A stretch of DNA of 64,000 bases. Origin: Hydractinia symbiolongicarpus. Lineage: Eukaryota > Cnidaria > Hydrozoa > Anthoathecata > Hydractiniidae. This document shows, piece after piece, positions 1 to 11,097 of this stretch. Numbering within the stretch: the stretch's first letter is position 1; every line of letters begins with the position of its first letter. The notes beneath the pieces were generated by a model. It was not told the DNA's origin and searched no databases. It saw nothing but the letters and a program-made list of their open reading frames with translations. The position numbers and the translations under genes are program-made. The DNA lies in the NCBI RefSeq assembly GCF_029227915.1, contig NC_079877.1:35305851-35369850 (forward strand), read 5' to 3'.

Positions 1-76
1 TTTTAGTGGTGAAAAAAAAAAATTAAAAAATCTTTCGGAAAATGAGTTTACTCCCTGGGTACTTTCTTTGTATACT

Positions 77-90
77 TTCGACTATACGGG
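77..90 (+). other. CENP-B-box-like motif, one base short (example)
   Basis: The sequence reads TTCGACTATACGGG. The recognition core of the mammalian CENP-B box is TTCG, four bases, A, two bases, CGGG. Here TTCG, A and CGGG are all present and the A sits at the right distance from CGGG, but only three bases separate TTCG from A. The motif recurs in A (left side), C, D, E and F monomers (for example 483-496). It is broken in B (TTCA) and in the TTTGAC and TTTGGAC types that dominate the right side. Whether any protein binds it is unknown. Confidence 0.45.
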
Positions 91-204
91 CCGAGTCCGG
101 GGTTTACGGGAAATGGCGGGTTTTCGTTTGCCGGCGATTAAACTTCTTTTATTCAGCGTCTCATCAAAAATGAAAACATTTTTAAAAACTACAAGTCTCA
201 TGCG

Positions 205-407
205 TTTTAGTGGTGAAAAGATAATTTAAAAAATCGTTTTGGAAATGAGTTTACTCACAGGGTACTTTCTTTGTATACATTCAACTATACGGGCCAAGCC
301 CGGGATTTACGGGAAATCGCGGGTTTTCGTTTGCCGGCGATTAAACCACTTTCATCAAGCGTCTCATCAAAAATAAAAACATTTCTGAAAACTACAAGTC
401 TCATGCA
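205..407 (+). repeat. Representative 203-bp monomer (type B)
   Basis: This entry fixes the monomer phase used throughout: a unit starts at TTTTAGTGG and ends just before the next one. In order it holds an AT-rich leader (GAAAAGATAATTTAAAA), the block TTACTCACAGGGTAC, the palindrome GTATAC, the CpG-rich core with CCCGGG and GCCGGC, and an AT-rich tail containing the CATCAAAAA palindrome region. Type B is marked by ATTCAAC in place of ATTCGAC, CCACTTTCATTAAG and CATTTCTGAAAAC. Because 203 is 67 codons plus 2 bases, successive monomers are read in rotating frames, which argues against a coding role. Confidence 0.95.
315..342. other. Dyad AATCGC...GCGATT flanking the GCCGGC block (example)
   Basis: AATCGC and GCGATT are exact reverse complements separated by 16 bases; two more G:C pairs can form inside if one G bulges. 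The dyad is present in types B, C, D, E and F. It is lost in type A, where AAATGGCGGG replaces AAATCGCGGG. The loop contains TTTTCGTTTG. A functional role is not shown by the sequence. Confidence 0.6.
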
Positions 408-2149
408 TTTTAGTGGTGAAAAAATAATTTAAAATATCGTTCGGGAATTGAGTTTACTCACAGGGTACTTTCTTTGTATACATTCGACTATACGGGCCAA
501 GCCCGGGATTTACGGGAAATCGCGGGTTTTCGTTTGCCGGCGATTAAACTTCTTTCATTAAGCGTCTCATCAAAAATGAAAACATTTTTATAAACTACAA
601 GTCTCATGCGTTTTAGTGGTGAAAAAAAAAATTAAAAAATCTTTCGGGAAATGAGTTTACTCCCTGGGTACTTTCTTTGTATACATTCGACTATACGGGC
701 CGAGTCTGGGGTTTACGGGAAATGGCGGGTTTTCGTTTGCCGGCGATTAAACTTCTTTTATTCAGCGTCTCATCAAAAATGAAAACATTTTTAAAAACTA
801 CAAGTCTCATGCGTTTTAGTGGTGAAAAGATAATTTAAAAAATCGTTTTGGAAATGAGTTTACTCACAGGGTACTTTCTTTGTATACATTCAACTATACG
901 GGCCAAGCCCGGGATTTACGGGAAATCGCGGGTTTTCGTTTGCCGGCGATTAAACCACTTTCATTAAGCGTCTCATCAAAAATGAAAACATTTCTGAAAA
1001 CTACAAGTCTCATGCATTTTAGTGGTGAAAAAATAATTTAAAATATCGTTCGGGAATTGAGTTTACTCACAGGGTACTTTCTTTGTATACATTCGACTAT
1101 ACGGGCCAAGCCCGGGATTTACGGGAAATTGCGGGTTTTCGTTTGCCGGCGATTAAACTTCTTTCATTAAGCGTCTCATCAAAAATGAAAACATTTTTAT
1201 AAACTACAAGTCTCATGCGTTTTAGTGGTGAAAAAAAAAATTAAAAAATCTTTCGGGAAATGAGTTTACTCCCTGGGTACTTTCTTTGTATACATTCGAC
1301 TATACGGGCCGAGTCCGGGGTTTACGGGAAATGGCGGGTTTTCGTTTGCCGGCGATTAAACTTCTTTTATTCAGCGTCTCATCAAAAATGAAAACATTTT
1401 TAAAAACTACAAGTCTCAAGCGTTTTAGTGGTGAAAAGATAATTTAAAAAATCGTTTTGGAAATGAGTTTACTCACAGGGTACTTTCTTTGTATACATTC
1501 AACTATACGGGCCAAGCCCGGGATTTACGGGAAATCGCGGGTTTTCGTTTGCCGGCGATTAAACTTCTTTCATTAAGCGTCTCATCAAAAATGAAAACAT
1601 TTCTGAAAACTACAAGTCTCATGCATTTTAGTGGTGAAAAAATAATTTAAAATATCGTTCGGGAATTGAGTTTACTCACAGGGTACTTTCTTTGTATACA
1701 TTCGACTATACGGGCCAAGCCCGGGATTTACGGGAAATCGCGGGTTTTTGTTTGCCGGCGATTAAACTTCTTTCATTAAGCGTCTCATCAAAAATGAAAA
1801 CATTTTTATAAACTACAAGTCTCATGCGTTTTAGTGGTGAAAAAAAATATTAAAAAATCTTTCGGGAAATGAGTTTACTCCCTGGGTACTTTCTTTGTAT
1901 ACATTCGACTATACGGGCCAAGCCCGGGATTTACGGGAAATCGCGGGATTTCGTTTGCCGGCGATTAAACTTCTTTTATTCAGCGTCTTATCAAAAATGA
2001 AAACATTTTTAAAAACTACAAGTCTCATGCGTTTTAGTGGTGAAAAGATAATTTAAAAAATCGTTTTGGAAATGAGTTTACTCACAGGGTACTTTCTTTG
2101 TATACATTCAACTATACGGGCCAAGCCCGGGATTTACGGGAAATCGCGG

Positions 2150-2223
2150 GTTTTCGTTTGCCGGCGATTAAACCACTTTCATTAAGGTTTTCGTTTGCCG
2201 GCGATTAAACTTCTTTCATTAAG
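2150..2223 (+). repeat. 37-bp tandem repeat inside a fused 240-bp B/C monomer (copy 1)
   Basis: Two 37-bp stretches, 2150-2186 and 2187-2223, both run from GTTTTCG to CATTAAG. The first carries the B form AAACCACTTTC and the second the C form AAACTTCTTTC. Everything before is type B (ATTCAAC) and everything after is type C (TTTATAAAC). The best explanation is a B-C monomer pair (406 bp) that lost 166 bp between CATTAAG of B and GTTTTCG of C, leaving 240 bp. The junction has at most one base of homology, so it looks like a single founding event that was copied later. Confidence 0.9.
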
Positions 2224-2592
2224 CGTCTCAGCAAAAATGAAAACATTTTTATAAACTACAAGTCTCATGCGTTTTAGTGGTGAAAAAAAAAATTAAAAAA
2301 TCTTTCGGGAAATGAGTTTACTCCCTGGGTACTTTCTTTGTATACATTCGACTATACGGGCCAAGCCCGGGATTTACGGGAAATCGCGGGATTTCGTTTG
2401 CCGGCGATTAAACTTCTTTTATTCAGCGTCTTATCAAAAATGAAAACATTTTTAAAAACTACAAGTCTCATGCGTTTTAGTGGTGAAAAGATAATTTAAA
2501 AAATCGTTTTGGAAATGAGTTTACTCACAGGGTACTTTCTTTGTATACATTCAACTATACGGGCCAAGCCCGGGATTTACGGGAAATCGCGG

Positions 2593-2666
2593 GTTTTCGT
2601 TTGCCGGCGATTAAACCACTTTCATTAAGGTTTTCGTTTGCCGGCGATTAAACTTCTTTCATTAAG
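2593..2666 (+). repeat. Fused-monomer junction, copy 2
   Basis: The halves are 2593-2629 (CCACTTTC) and 2630-2666 (CTTCTTTC). It lies 443 bases after copy 1, in the second F + fused dimer, and has the same junction bases. Confidence 0.9.
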
Positions 2667-3687
2667 CGTCTCATCAAAAATGAAAACATTTTTATAAACT
2701 ACAAGTCTCATGCGTTTTAGTGGTGAAAAAAAAAATTAAAAAATCTTTCGGGAAATGAGTTTACTCCCTGGGTACTATCTTTGTATACATTCGACTATAC
2801 GGTCCAAGCCCGGGATTTACGGGAAATCGCGGGATTTCGTTTGCCGGCGATTAAACCTCTTTCATTAAGCGTCTCATCAAAAATGAAAATTTTTTTGAAA
2901 ACTACAAGTCTCATGCGTTTCAGTGGTGGAAAAATAATTTAAAAAATCGTTCGGGAAATGAGTTTACTCCCTGGGTACTTTCTTTGTATACTTTTGACTA
3001 TACGGGCCGAGTCCGGGATTTACGGGAAATCGCGGATTTTCGTTTGCCGGCGATTAAACTTCTTTTATTTAGCGTCCCATCAAATATGAAAACATTTTTG
3101 AAAACTACAAGTGTCATGCGTTTAGTGGTAAAAAAATAATATAAAAAATCGTTCGGAAAATGAGTTTACTCCCTGGGTACTTTCTTTGTATACTTTCGAC
3201 TATACGGGCCGAGTCCGGGGTTTACGGGAAATGGCGGGTTTTCGTTTGCCGGCGATTAAACCACTTTCATTAAGCGTCTCATCAAAAATGAAAACATTTC
3301 TGAAAACTACAAGTCTCATGCATTTTAGTTGTGAAAAAATAATTTAAAATATCGTTCGGGAATTGAGTTTACTCACAGGGTACTTTCTTTGTATACATTC
3401 GACTATACGGGCCAAGCCCGGGATTTACGGGAAATCGCGGGTTTTCGTTTGCCGGCGATTAAACTTCTTTCATTAAGCGTCTCATCAAAAATGAAAACAT
3501 TTTTATAAACTACAAGTCTCATGCGTTTTAGTGGTGAAAAAAAAAATTAAAAAATCTTTCGGGAAATGAGTTTACTCCCTGGGTACTTTCTTTGTATACA
3601 TTCGACTATACGGGCCAAGCCCGGGATTTACGGGAAATCGCGGGTTTTCGTTTGCCGGCGATTAAACTTCTTTTATTCAGCGTCTTA

Positions 3688-3709
3688 TCAAAAATGAAAA
3701 CATTTTTGA
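3688..3709. other. Perfect 9-bp inverted repeat with AAAA loop (example)
   Basis: The arms TCAAAAATG and CATTTTTGA are exact reverse complements separated by AAAA, so the site could extrude a short hairpin or cruciform. It recurs wherever the monomer reads CATTTTTGAAAAC. Other types weaken it: CATTTTTA (A, C) shortens the contiguous arm to 7 bp, CATTTCTG (B) introduces one mismatch, and the D forms with a long T run keep the outer TCAAAAA/TTTTTGA pairs. The outer pairs persist in most types even where the centre changes. Confidence 0.85.
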
Positions 3710-4049
3710 AAACTACAAGTCTCATGTGTTTTAGTGGTGAAAAGATAATTTAAAAGATCGTTCTGGAAATGAGTTTACTCACAGGGTACTTTCTTTGTAT
3801 ACATTCGACTATACGGGCCAAGCCCGGGATTTACGGGAAATCGCGGGATTTCGTTTGCCGGCGATTAAACTTCTTTTATTCAGCGTCTTATCAAAAATGA
3901 AAACATTTTTAAAAACTACAAGTCTCATGCGTTTTAGTGGTGAAAAGATAATTTAAAAAATCGTTTTGGAAATGAGTTTACTCACAGGGTACTTTCTTTG
4001 TATACATTCAACTATACGGGCCAAGCCCGGGATTTACGGGAAATCGCGG

Positions 4050-4123
4050 GTTTTCGTTTGCCGGCGATTAAACCACTTTCATTAAGGTTTTCGTTTGCCG
4101 GCGATTAAACTTCTTTCATTAAG
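4050..4123 (+). repeat. Fused-monomer junction, copy 3
   Basis: The halves are 4050-4086 and 4087-4123. An F-like monomer precedes it. The A-B-C trimers of the 4170-base duplication begin directly after this monomer. Confidence 0.9.
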
Positions 4124-6318
4124 CGTCTCATCAAAAATGAAAACATTTTTATAAACTACAAGTCTCATGCGTTTTAGTGGTGAAAAAAAAAATTAAAAAA
4201 TCTTTCGGAAAATGAGTTTACTCCCTGGGTACTTTCTTTGTATACTTTCGACTATACGGGCCGAGTCCGGGGTTTACGGGAAATGGCGGGTTTTCGTTTG
4301 CCGGCGATTAAACTTCTTTTATTCAGCGTCTCATCAAAAATGAAAACATTTTTAAAAACTACAAGTCTCATGCGTTTTAGTGGTGAAAAGATAATTTAAA
4401 AAATCGTTTTGGAAATGAGTTTACTCACAGGGTACTTTCTTTGTATACATTCAACTATACGGGCCAAGCCCGGGATTTACGGGAAATCGCGGGTTTTCGT
4501 TTGCCGGCGATTAAACCACTTTCATTAAGCGTCTCATCAAAAATAAAAACATTTCTGAAAACTACAAGTCTCATGCATTTTAGTGGTGAAAAAATAATTT
4601 AAAATATCGTTCGGGAATTGAGTTTACTCACAGGGTACTTTCTTTGTATACATTCGACTATACGGGCCAAGCCCGGGATTTACGGGAAATCGCGGGTTTT
4701 CGTTTGCCGGCGATTAAACTCCTTTCATTAAGCGTCTCATCAAAAATGAAAACATTTTTATAAACTACAAGTCTCATGCGTTTTAGTGGTGAAAAAAAAA
4801 ATTAAAAAATCTTTCGGGAAATGAGTTTACTCCCTGGGTACTTTATTTGTATACATTCGACTATACGGGCCGAGTCTGGGGTTTACGGGAAATGGCGGGT
4901 TTTCGTTTGCCGGCGATTAAACTTCTTTTATTCAGCGTCTCATCAAAAATGAAAACATTTTTAAAAACTACAAGTCTCATGCGTTTTAGTGGTGAAAAGA
5001 TAATTTAAAAAATCGTTTTGGAAATGAGTTTACTCACAGGGTACTTTCTTTGTATACATTCAACTATACGGGCCAAGCCCGGGATTTACGGGAAATCGCG
5101 GGTTTTCGTTTGCCGGCGATTAAACCACTTTCATTAAGCGTCTCATCAAAAATGAAAACATTTCTGAAAACTACAAGTCTCATGCATTTTAGTGGTGAAA
5201 AAATAATTTAAAATATCGTTCGGGAATTGCGTTTACTCACAGGGTACTTTCTTTGTATACATTCGACTATACGGGCCAAGCCCGGGATTTACGGGAAATT
5301 GCGGGTTTTCGTTTGCCGGCGATTAAACTTCTTTCATTAAGCGTCTCATCAAAAATGAAAACATTTTTATAAACTACAAGTCTCATGCGTTTTAGTGGTG
5401 AAAAAAAAATTAAAAAATCTTTCGGGAAATGAGTTTACTCCCTGGGTACTTTCTTTGTATACATTCGACTATACGGGCCGAGTCCGGGGTTTACGGGAAA
5501 TGGCGGGTTTTCGTTTGCCGGCGATTAAACTTCTTTTATTCAGCGTCTCATCAAAAATGAAAACATTTTTAAAAACTACAAGTCTCATGCGTTTTAGTGG
5601 TGAAAAGATAATTTAAAAAATCGTTTTGGAAATGAGTTTACTCACAGGGTACTTTCTTTGTATACATTCAACTATACGGGCCAAGCCCGGGATTTACGGG
5701 AAATCGCGGGTTTTCGTTTGCCGGCGATTAAACTTCTTTCATTAAGTGTCTCATCAAAAATGAAAACATTTCTGAAAACTACAAGTCTCATGCATTTTAG
5801 TGGTGAAAAAATAATTTAAAATATCGTTCGGGAATTGAGTTTACTCACAGGGTACTTTCTTTGTATACATTCGACTATACGGGCCAAGCCCGGGATTTAC
5901 GGGAAATCGCGGGTTTTCGTTTGCCGGCGATTAAACTTCTTTCATTAAGCGTCTCATCAAAAATGAAAACATTTTTATAAACTACAAGTCTCATGCGTTT
6001 TAGTGGTGAAAAAAAAAATTAAAAAATCTTTCGGGAAATGAGTTTACTCCCTGGGTACTTTCTTTGTATACATTCGACTATACGGGCCAAGCCCGGGATT
6101 TACGGGAAATCGCGGGATTTCGTTTGCCGGCGATTAAACTTCTTTTATTCAGCGTCTTATCAAAAATGAAAACATTTTTAAAAACTACAAGTCTCATGCG
6201 TTTTAGTGGTGAAAAGATAATTTAAAAAATCGTTTTGGAAATGAGTTTACTCACAGGGTACTTTCTTTGTATACATTCAACTATACGGGCCAAGCCCGGG
6301 ATTTACGGGAAATCGCGG

Positions 6319-6392
6319 GTTTTCGTTTGCCGGCGATTAAACCACTTTCATTAAGGTTTTCGTTTGCCGGCGATTAAACTTCTTTCATTAAG
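6319..6392 (+). repeat. Fused-monomer junction, copy 4
   Basis: The halves are 6319-6355 and 6356-6392. It corresponds to copy 1 shifted by 4169 bases. The C part that follows reads CATTTTTTTAAAC where other copies read CATTTTTATAAAC. Confidence 0.9.
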
Positions 6393-6761
6393 CGTCTCAT
6401 CAAAAATGAAAACATTTTTTTAAACTACAAGTCTCATGCGTTTTAGTGGTGAAAAAAAAAATTAAAAAATCTTTCGGGAAATGAGTTTACTCCCTGGGTA
6501 CTTTCTTTGTATACATTCGACTATACGGGCCAAGCCCGGGATTTACGGGAAATCGCGGGATTTCGTTTGCCGGCGATTAAACTTCTTTTATTCAGCGTCT
6601 TATCAAAAATGAAAACATTTTTAAAAACTACAAGTCTCATGCGTTTTAGTGGTGAAAAGATAATTTAAAAAATCGTTTTGGAAATGAGTTTACTCACAGG
6701 GTACTTTCTTTGTATACATTCAACTATACGGGCCAAGCCCGGGATTTACGGGAAATCGCGG

Positions 6762-6835
6762 GTTTTCGTTTGCCGGCGATTAAACCACTTTCATTAAGGT
6801 TTTCGTTTGCCGGCGATTAAACTTCTTTCATTAAG
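6762..6835 (+). repeat. Fused-monomer junction, copy 5
   Basis: The halves are 6762-6798 and 6799-6835. It corresponds to copy 2 shifted by 4169 bases and is followed by a type D monomer. Confidence 0.9.
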
Positions 6836-7099
6836 CGTCTCATCAAAAATGAAAACATTTTTATAAACTACAAGTCTCATGCGTTTTAGTGGTGAAAAAA
6901 AAAATTAAAAAATCTTTCGGGAAATGAGTTTACTCCCTGGGTACTTTCTTTGTATACATTCGACTATACGGTCCAAGCCCGGGATTTACGGGAAATCGCG
7001 GGATTTCGTTTGCCGGCGATTAAACCTCTTTCATTAAGCGTCTCATCAAAAATGAAAAATTTTTTGAAAACTACAAGTCTCATGCGTTTCAGTGGTGGA

Positions 7100-10000
7100 A
7101 AAATAATTTAAAAACTCGTTCGGGAAATGAGTTTACTCCCTGGGTACTTTCTTTGTATACTTTCGACTATACGGGCCGAGTCCGGGATTTACGGGAAATC
7201 GCGCATTTTCGTTTGAGGGCGATTAAACTTCTTTTATTCAGCGTCTCATCAAAAATGAAAATGTTTTTGAAAAGTACAAGTCTTATGCGTTGAAGTGGTG
7301 AAAAAATAATTTAAAAAATCGTTCGGAAAATGAGTTTACTCCCTGGGTACTTTCTTTGTATACTTTCGACTATACGGGCCGAGTCCGGGATTTACGGGAA
7401 ATCGCGGGTTTTCGTTTGCCGGCGATTAAACTTCTTTTATTCAGCGTCTAATCAAAAATGAAAACATTTTTAAAAACTACAAGTCTCATGCGTTTTAGTG
7501 GTGAAAAGATAATTTAAAAAATCGTTTTGGAAATGAGTTTACTCACAGGGTACTTTCTTTGTATACATTCAACTATACGGGCCAAGCCCGGGATTTACGG
7601 GAAATCGCGGGTTTTCGTTTGCCGGCGATTAAACCACTTTCATTAAGCGTCTCATCAAAAATGAAAACATTTCTGAAAACTACAAGTCTCATGCATTTTA
7701 GTGGTGAAAAAATAATTTAAAATAATGTTCGGGAATTGAGTTTACTCACAGGGTACTTTCTTTGTATACATTCGACTATACGGGCCAAGCCCGGGATTTA
7801 CGGGAAATCGCGGGTTTTCGTTTGCCGGCGATTAAACTTCTTTCATTAAGCGTCTCATCAAAAATGAAAACATTTTTATAAACTACAAGTCTCATGCGTT
7901 TTAGTGGTGAAAAAAAAAATTAAAAAATCTTTCGGGAAATGAGTTTACTCCCTGGGTACTTTCTTTGTATACATTCGACTATACGGTCCAAGCCCGGGAT
8001 TTACGGGAAATCGCGGGATTTCGTTTGCCGGCGATTAAACCTCTTTCATTAAGCGTCTCATCAAAAATGAAAAATTTTTTGAAAACTACAAGTCTCATGC
8101 GTTTCAGTGGTGGAAAAATAATTTAAAAAATCGTTCGGGAAATGAGTTTACTCCCTGGGTACTTTCTTTGTATACTTTCGACTATACGGGCCGAGTCCGG
8201 GATTTACGGGAAATCGCGCATTTTCGTTTGAGGGCGATTAAACTTCTTTTATTCAGCGTCTCATCAAAAATGAAAACCTTTTTGAAAAGTACAAGTCTCA
8301 TGCGTTGAAGTGGTGACAAAATAATTTAAAAAATCGTTCGGAAAATGAGTTTACTCCCTGGGTACTTTCTTTGTATACTTTCGACTATACGGGCCGAGTC
8401 CGGGGTTTACGGGAAATGGCGGGTTTTCGTTTGCCGGCGATTAAACTTCTTTTATTCAGCGTCTCATCAAAAATGAAAACATTTCTGAAAACTACAAGTC
8501 TCATGCATTTTAGTGGTGAAAAAATAATTTAAAATATCGTTCGGGAATTGAGTTTACTCACAGGGTACTTTCTTTGTATACATTCGACTATACGGGCCAA
8601 GCCCGGGATTTACGGGAAATCGCGGGTTTTCGTTTGCCGGCGATTAAACTTCTTTCATTAAGCGTCTCATCAAAAATAAAAACATTTTTATAAACTACAA
8701 GTCTCATGCGTTTTAGTGGTGAAAAAAAAAATTAAAAAATCTTTCGGGAAATGAGTTTACTCCCTGGGTACTTTCTTTGTATACATTCGACTATACGGTC
8801 CAAGCCCGGGATTTACGGGAAATCGCGGGATTTCGTTTGCCGGCGATTAAACCTCTTTCATTAAGCGTCTCATCAAAAATGAAAAATGTTTTGAAAACTA
8901 CAAGTCTCATGCGTTTCAGTGGTGGAAAAATAATTTAAAAAATCGTTCGGGAAATGAGTTTACTCCCTGGGTACTTTCTTTGTATACTTTCGACTATACG
9001 GGCCGAGTTCGGGATTTATGGGAAATCGCGCATTTTCGTTTGAGGGCGATTAAACTTCTTTTATTCAGCGTCTCATCAAAAATGAAAACGTTTTTGAAAA
9101 CTACAAGTCTCATGCGTTTCAGTGGTGGAAAAATAATTTAAAAAATCGTTCGGGAAATGAGTTTACTCCCTGGGTACTTTCTTTGTATACTTTCGACTAT
9201 ACGGGCCGAGTCCGGGATTTACGGGAAATCGCGCATTTTCGTTTGAGGGCGATTAAACTTCTTTTATTCAGCGTCTCATCAAAAATGAAAACCTTTTTGA
9301 AAAGTACAAGTCTCATGCGTTGAAGTGGTGAAAAAATAATTTAAAAAATCGTTCGGAAAATGAGTTTACTCCCTGGGTACTTTCTTTGTATACTTTCGAC
9401 TATACGGGCCGAGTCCGGGGTTTACGGGAAATGGCGGGTTTTCGTTTGCCGGCGATTAAACTTCTTTTATTCAGCGTCTCATCAAAAATGAAAACATTTC
9501 TGAAAACTACAAGTCTCATGCATTTTAGTGGTGAAAAAATAATTTAAAATATCGTTCGGGAATTGAGTTTACTCACAGGGTACTTTCTTTGTATACATTC
9601 GACTATACGGGCCAAGCCCGGGATTTACGGGAAATCGCGGGTTTTCGTTTGCCGGCGATTAAACTTCTTTCATTAAGCGTCTCATCAAAAATGAAAACAT
9701 TTTTATAAACTACAAGTCTCATGCGTTTTAGTGGTGAAAAAAAAAATTAAAAAATCTTTCGGGAAATGAGTTTACTCCCTGGGTACTTTCTTTGTATACA
9801 TTCGACTATACGGTCCAAGCCCGGGATTTACGGGAAATCGCGGGATTTCGTTTGCCGGCGATTAAACCTCTTTCATTAAGCGTCTCATCAAAAATGAAAA
9901 ATTTTTTGAAAACTACAAGTCTCATGCGTTTCAGTGGTGGAAAAATAATTTAAAAAATCGTTCGGGAAATGAGTTTACTCCCTGGGTACTTTCTTTGTAT

Positions 10001-10130
10001 ACTTTCGACTATACGGGCCGAGTTCGGGATTTACGGGAAATCGCGCATTTTCGTTTGAGGGCGATTAAACTTCTTTTATTCAGCGTCTCATCAAAAATGA
10101 AAACGTTTTTGAAAACTACAAGTCTCATGC
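7100..10130 (+). repeat. D-E-A-C monomer cluster with repeated sub-blocks
   Basis: The approximate order is E, A, B, C, D, E, A/B chimera, C, D, E, E, A/B chimera, C, D, E. Type E (GCGCATTTTCG, GTTTGAGGGCG, GTTGAAG) loses the GCCGGC site. The block ending A-chimera, C, D, E appears twice here, near 8.3-9.1 kb and 9.3-10.1 kb. Rare markers include TAATGTTCGGG at 7723 and GAGTTCGGG at 9005 and 10020. Most of this cluster is seen again at 13.05-15.29 kb. Confidence 0.8.
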
Positions 10131-10331
10131 GTTGAAGTGGTGAAAAAATAATTTAAAAAATCGTTCGGGAAATGAGTTTACTGCCTGGGTACTTTCTTTT
10201 TATACTCTTGACTATACGCGCCAAGCCGGGAATTACGGGAAATCGCGGGTCTTCGTTTGCCGGCGATTAAACTTCTTTTATTCAGCGTCTCATCAAAAAT
10301 GAAAACATTTTTATAAACTACAAGTCTCATG
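10131..10331 (+). repeat. Divergent outlier monomer
   Basis: This unit carries many private changes in its core: CTGCCTGGG, TTTTTATACTCTTGAC instead of the usual GTATAC form, TACGCGCC, AAGCCGGGAATT in place of AAGCCCGGGATT, and GGGTCTTCG. It therefore lacks both the GTATAC and CCCGGG sites. It ends as type C (TTTATAAAC) and sits exactly where the 4336-base-offset duplication begins, so it may be an older monomer trapped at a breakpoint. Confidence 0.8.
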
Positions 10332-10654
10332 CGTTTTAGTGGTGAAAAAAAAAATTAAAAAATCTTTCGGGAAATGAGTTTACTCCCTGGGTACTTTCTT
10401 TGTATACATTCGACTATACGGGCCAAGCCCGGGATTTACGGGAAATCGCGGGATTTCGTTTGCCGGCGATTAAACTTCTTTTATTCAGCGTCTTATCAAA
10501 AATGAAAACATTTTTAAAAACTACAAGTCTCATGCGTTTTAGTGGTGAAAAGATAATTTAAAAAATCGTTTTGGAAATGAGTTTACTCACAGGGTACTTT
10601 CTTTGTATACATTCAACTATACGGGCCAAGCCCGGGATTTACGGGAAATCGCGG

Positions 10655-10728
10655 GTTTTCGTTTGCCGGCGACTAAACCACTTTCATTAAGGTTTTCGTT
10701 TGCCGGCGATTAAACTTCTTTCATTAAG
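10655..10728 (+). repeat. Fused-monomer junction, copy 6
   Basis: The halves are 10655-10691 and 10692-10728. It corresponds to copy 4 shifted by 4336 bases. Its first half has the private change GGCGACTAAACC. Confidence 0.9.
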
Positions 10729-11097
10729 CGTCTCATCAAAAATGAAAACATTTTTATAAACTGCAAGTCTCATGCGTTTTAGTGGTGAAAAAAAAAATTA
10801 AAAAATCTTTCGGGAAATGAGTTTACTCCCTGGGTACTTTCTTTGTATACATTCGACTATACGGGCCAAGCCCGGGATTTACGGGAAATCGCGGGATTTC
10901 GTTTGCCGGCGATTAAACTTCTTTTATTCAGCGTCTTATCAAAAATGAAAACATTTTTAAAAACTACAAGTCTCATGCGTTTTAGTGGTGAAAAGATAAT
11001 TTAAAAAATCGTTTTGGAAATGAGTTTACTCACAGGGTACTTTCTTTGTATACATTCAACTATACGGGCCAAGCCCGGGATTTACGGGAAATCGCGG

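Larger units (their letters stand above)
1..1828 (+). repeat. Three A-B-C trimer higher-order repeats (about 609 bp each)
   Basis: The units are 1-610, 611-1219 and 1220-1828, each made of monomers A, B and C in that order. A has GCCGAGTCCGGGG and AAATGGCGGG. B has ATTCAAC and CATTTCTG. C has CATTTTTATAAAC, and an A run opens the monomer that follows it. Copies differ by single bases, such as TCATCAAGC at 351 against TCATTAAGC later, GAGTCTGGG at 703, AAATTGCGGG at 1127 and CTCAAGCG at 1416. This is the simplest and most regular part of the window. Confidence 0.92.
1829..2714 (+). repeat. 443-bp dimer (F + fused 240-bp monomer), two tandem copies
   Basis: The copies are 1829-2271 and 2272-2714. 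Each has a 203-bp type F monomer (CGGGATTTCG, AGCGTCTTATC) followed by a 240-bp monomer whose front is type B and whose end is type C. The two copies differ at only a few bases, for example CTCAGCAAA at 2227 against CTCATCAAA. The same pair of dimers recurs at about 6.0-6.9 kb and 10.3-11.2 kb. Confidence 0.88.
2715..4169 (+). repeat. Mixed monomers without a clear higher-order register
   Basis: In order: a D monomer (2715-2917), an H monomer (TTTAGCGTCCCATC, near 3062), an A/B chimera with AAATGGCGGG followed by CCACTTTC, a C monomer, two F-like monomers and a fused 240-bp monomer. The H monomer near 2.9-3.1 kb is the first TTTTGAC monomer of the window; that form otherwise appears regularly only from about 17 kb. 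Confidence 0.75.
4170..7100 (+). repeat. Long-range copy of 1-2930 (offset 4170)
   Basis: Rare variants match one for one at this offset: AAATAAAAAC at 371 and 4541, GAGTCTGGG at 703 and 4873, AAATTGCGGG at 1127 and 5297, and the fused junctions at 2187/6356 and 2630/6799 (4169 after a one-base A-run change). The offset equals 20 monomers plus three 37-bp extras, less one base. Similarity ends in the D monomer: 2930 continues AAAAAATCG while 7111 continues AAAACTCG. Both copies lie in one orientation, consistent with unequal exchange rather than transposition. Confidence 0.88.

Noticed and set aside
77-90. Canonical 17-bp CENP-B box
   Set aside because: The full spacing TTCG-N4-A-N2-CGGG was not found in the monomer types I checked on either strand; only the version one base shorter is present, so it is reported as box-like only.
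205-407. RNA polymerase III B-box or tRNA-derived origin of the monomer
   Set aside because: GTTCGGGAAATG and GAGTTCGGG resemble part of GTTCRANNC, but the A after R is missing and no A-box lies at a suitable distance.
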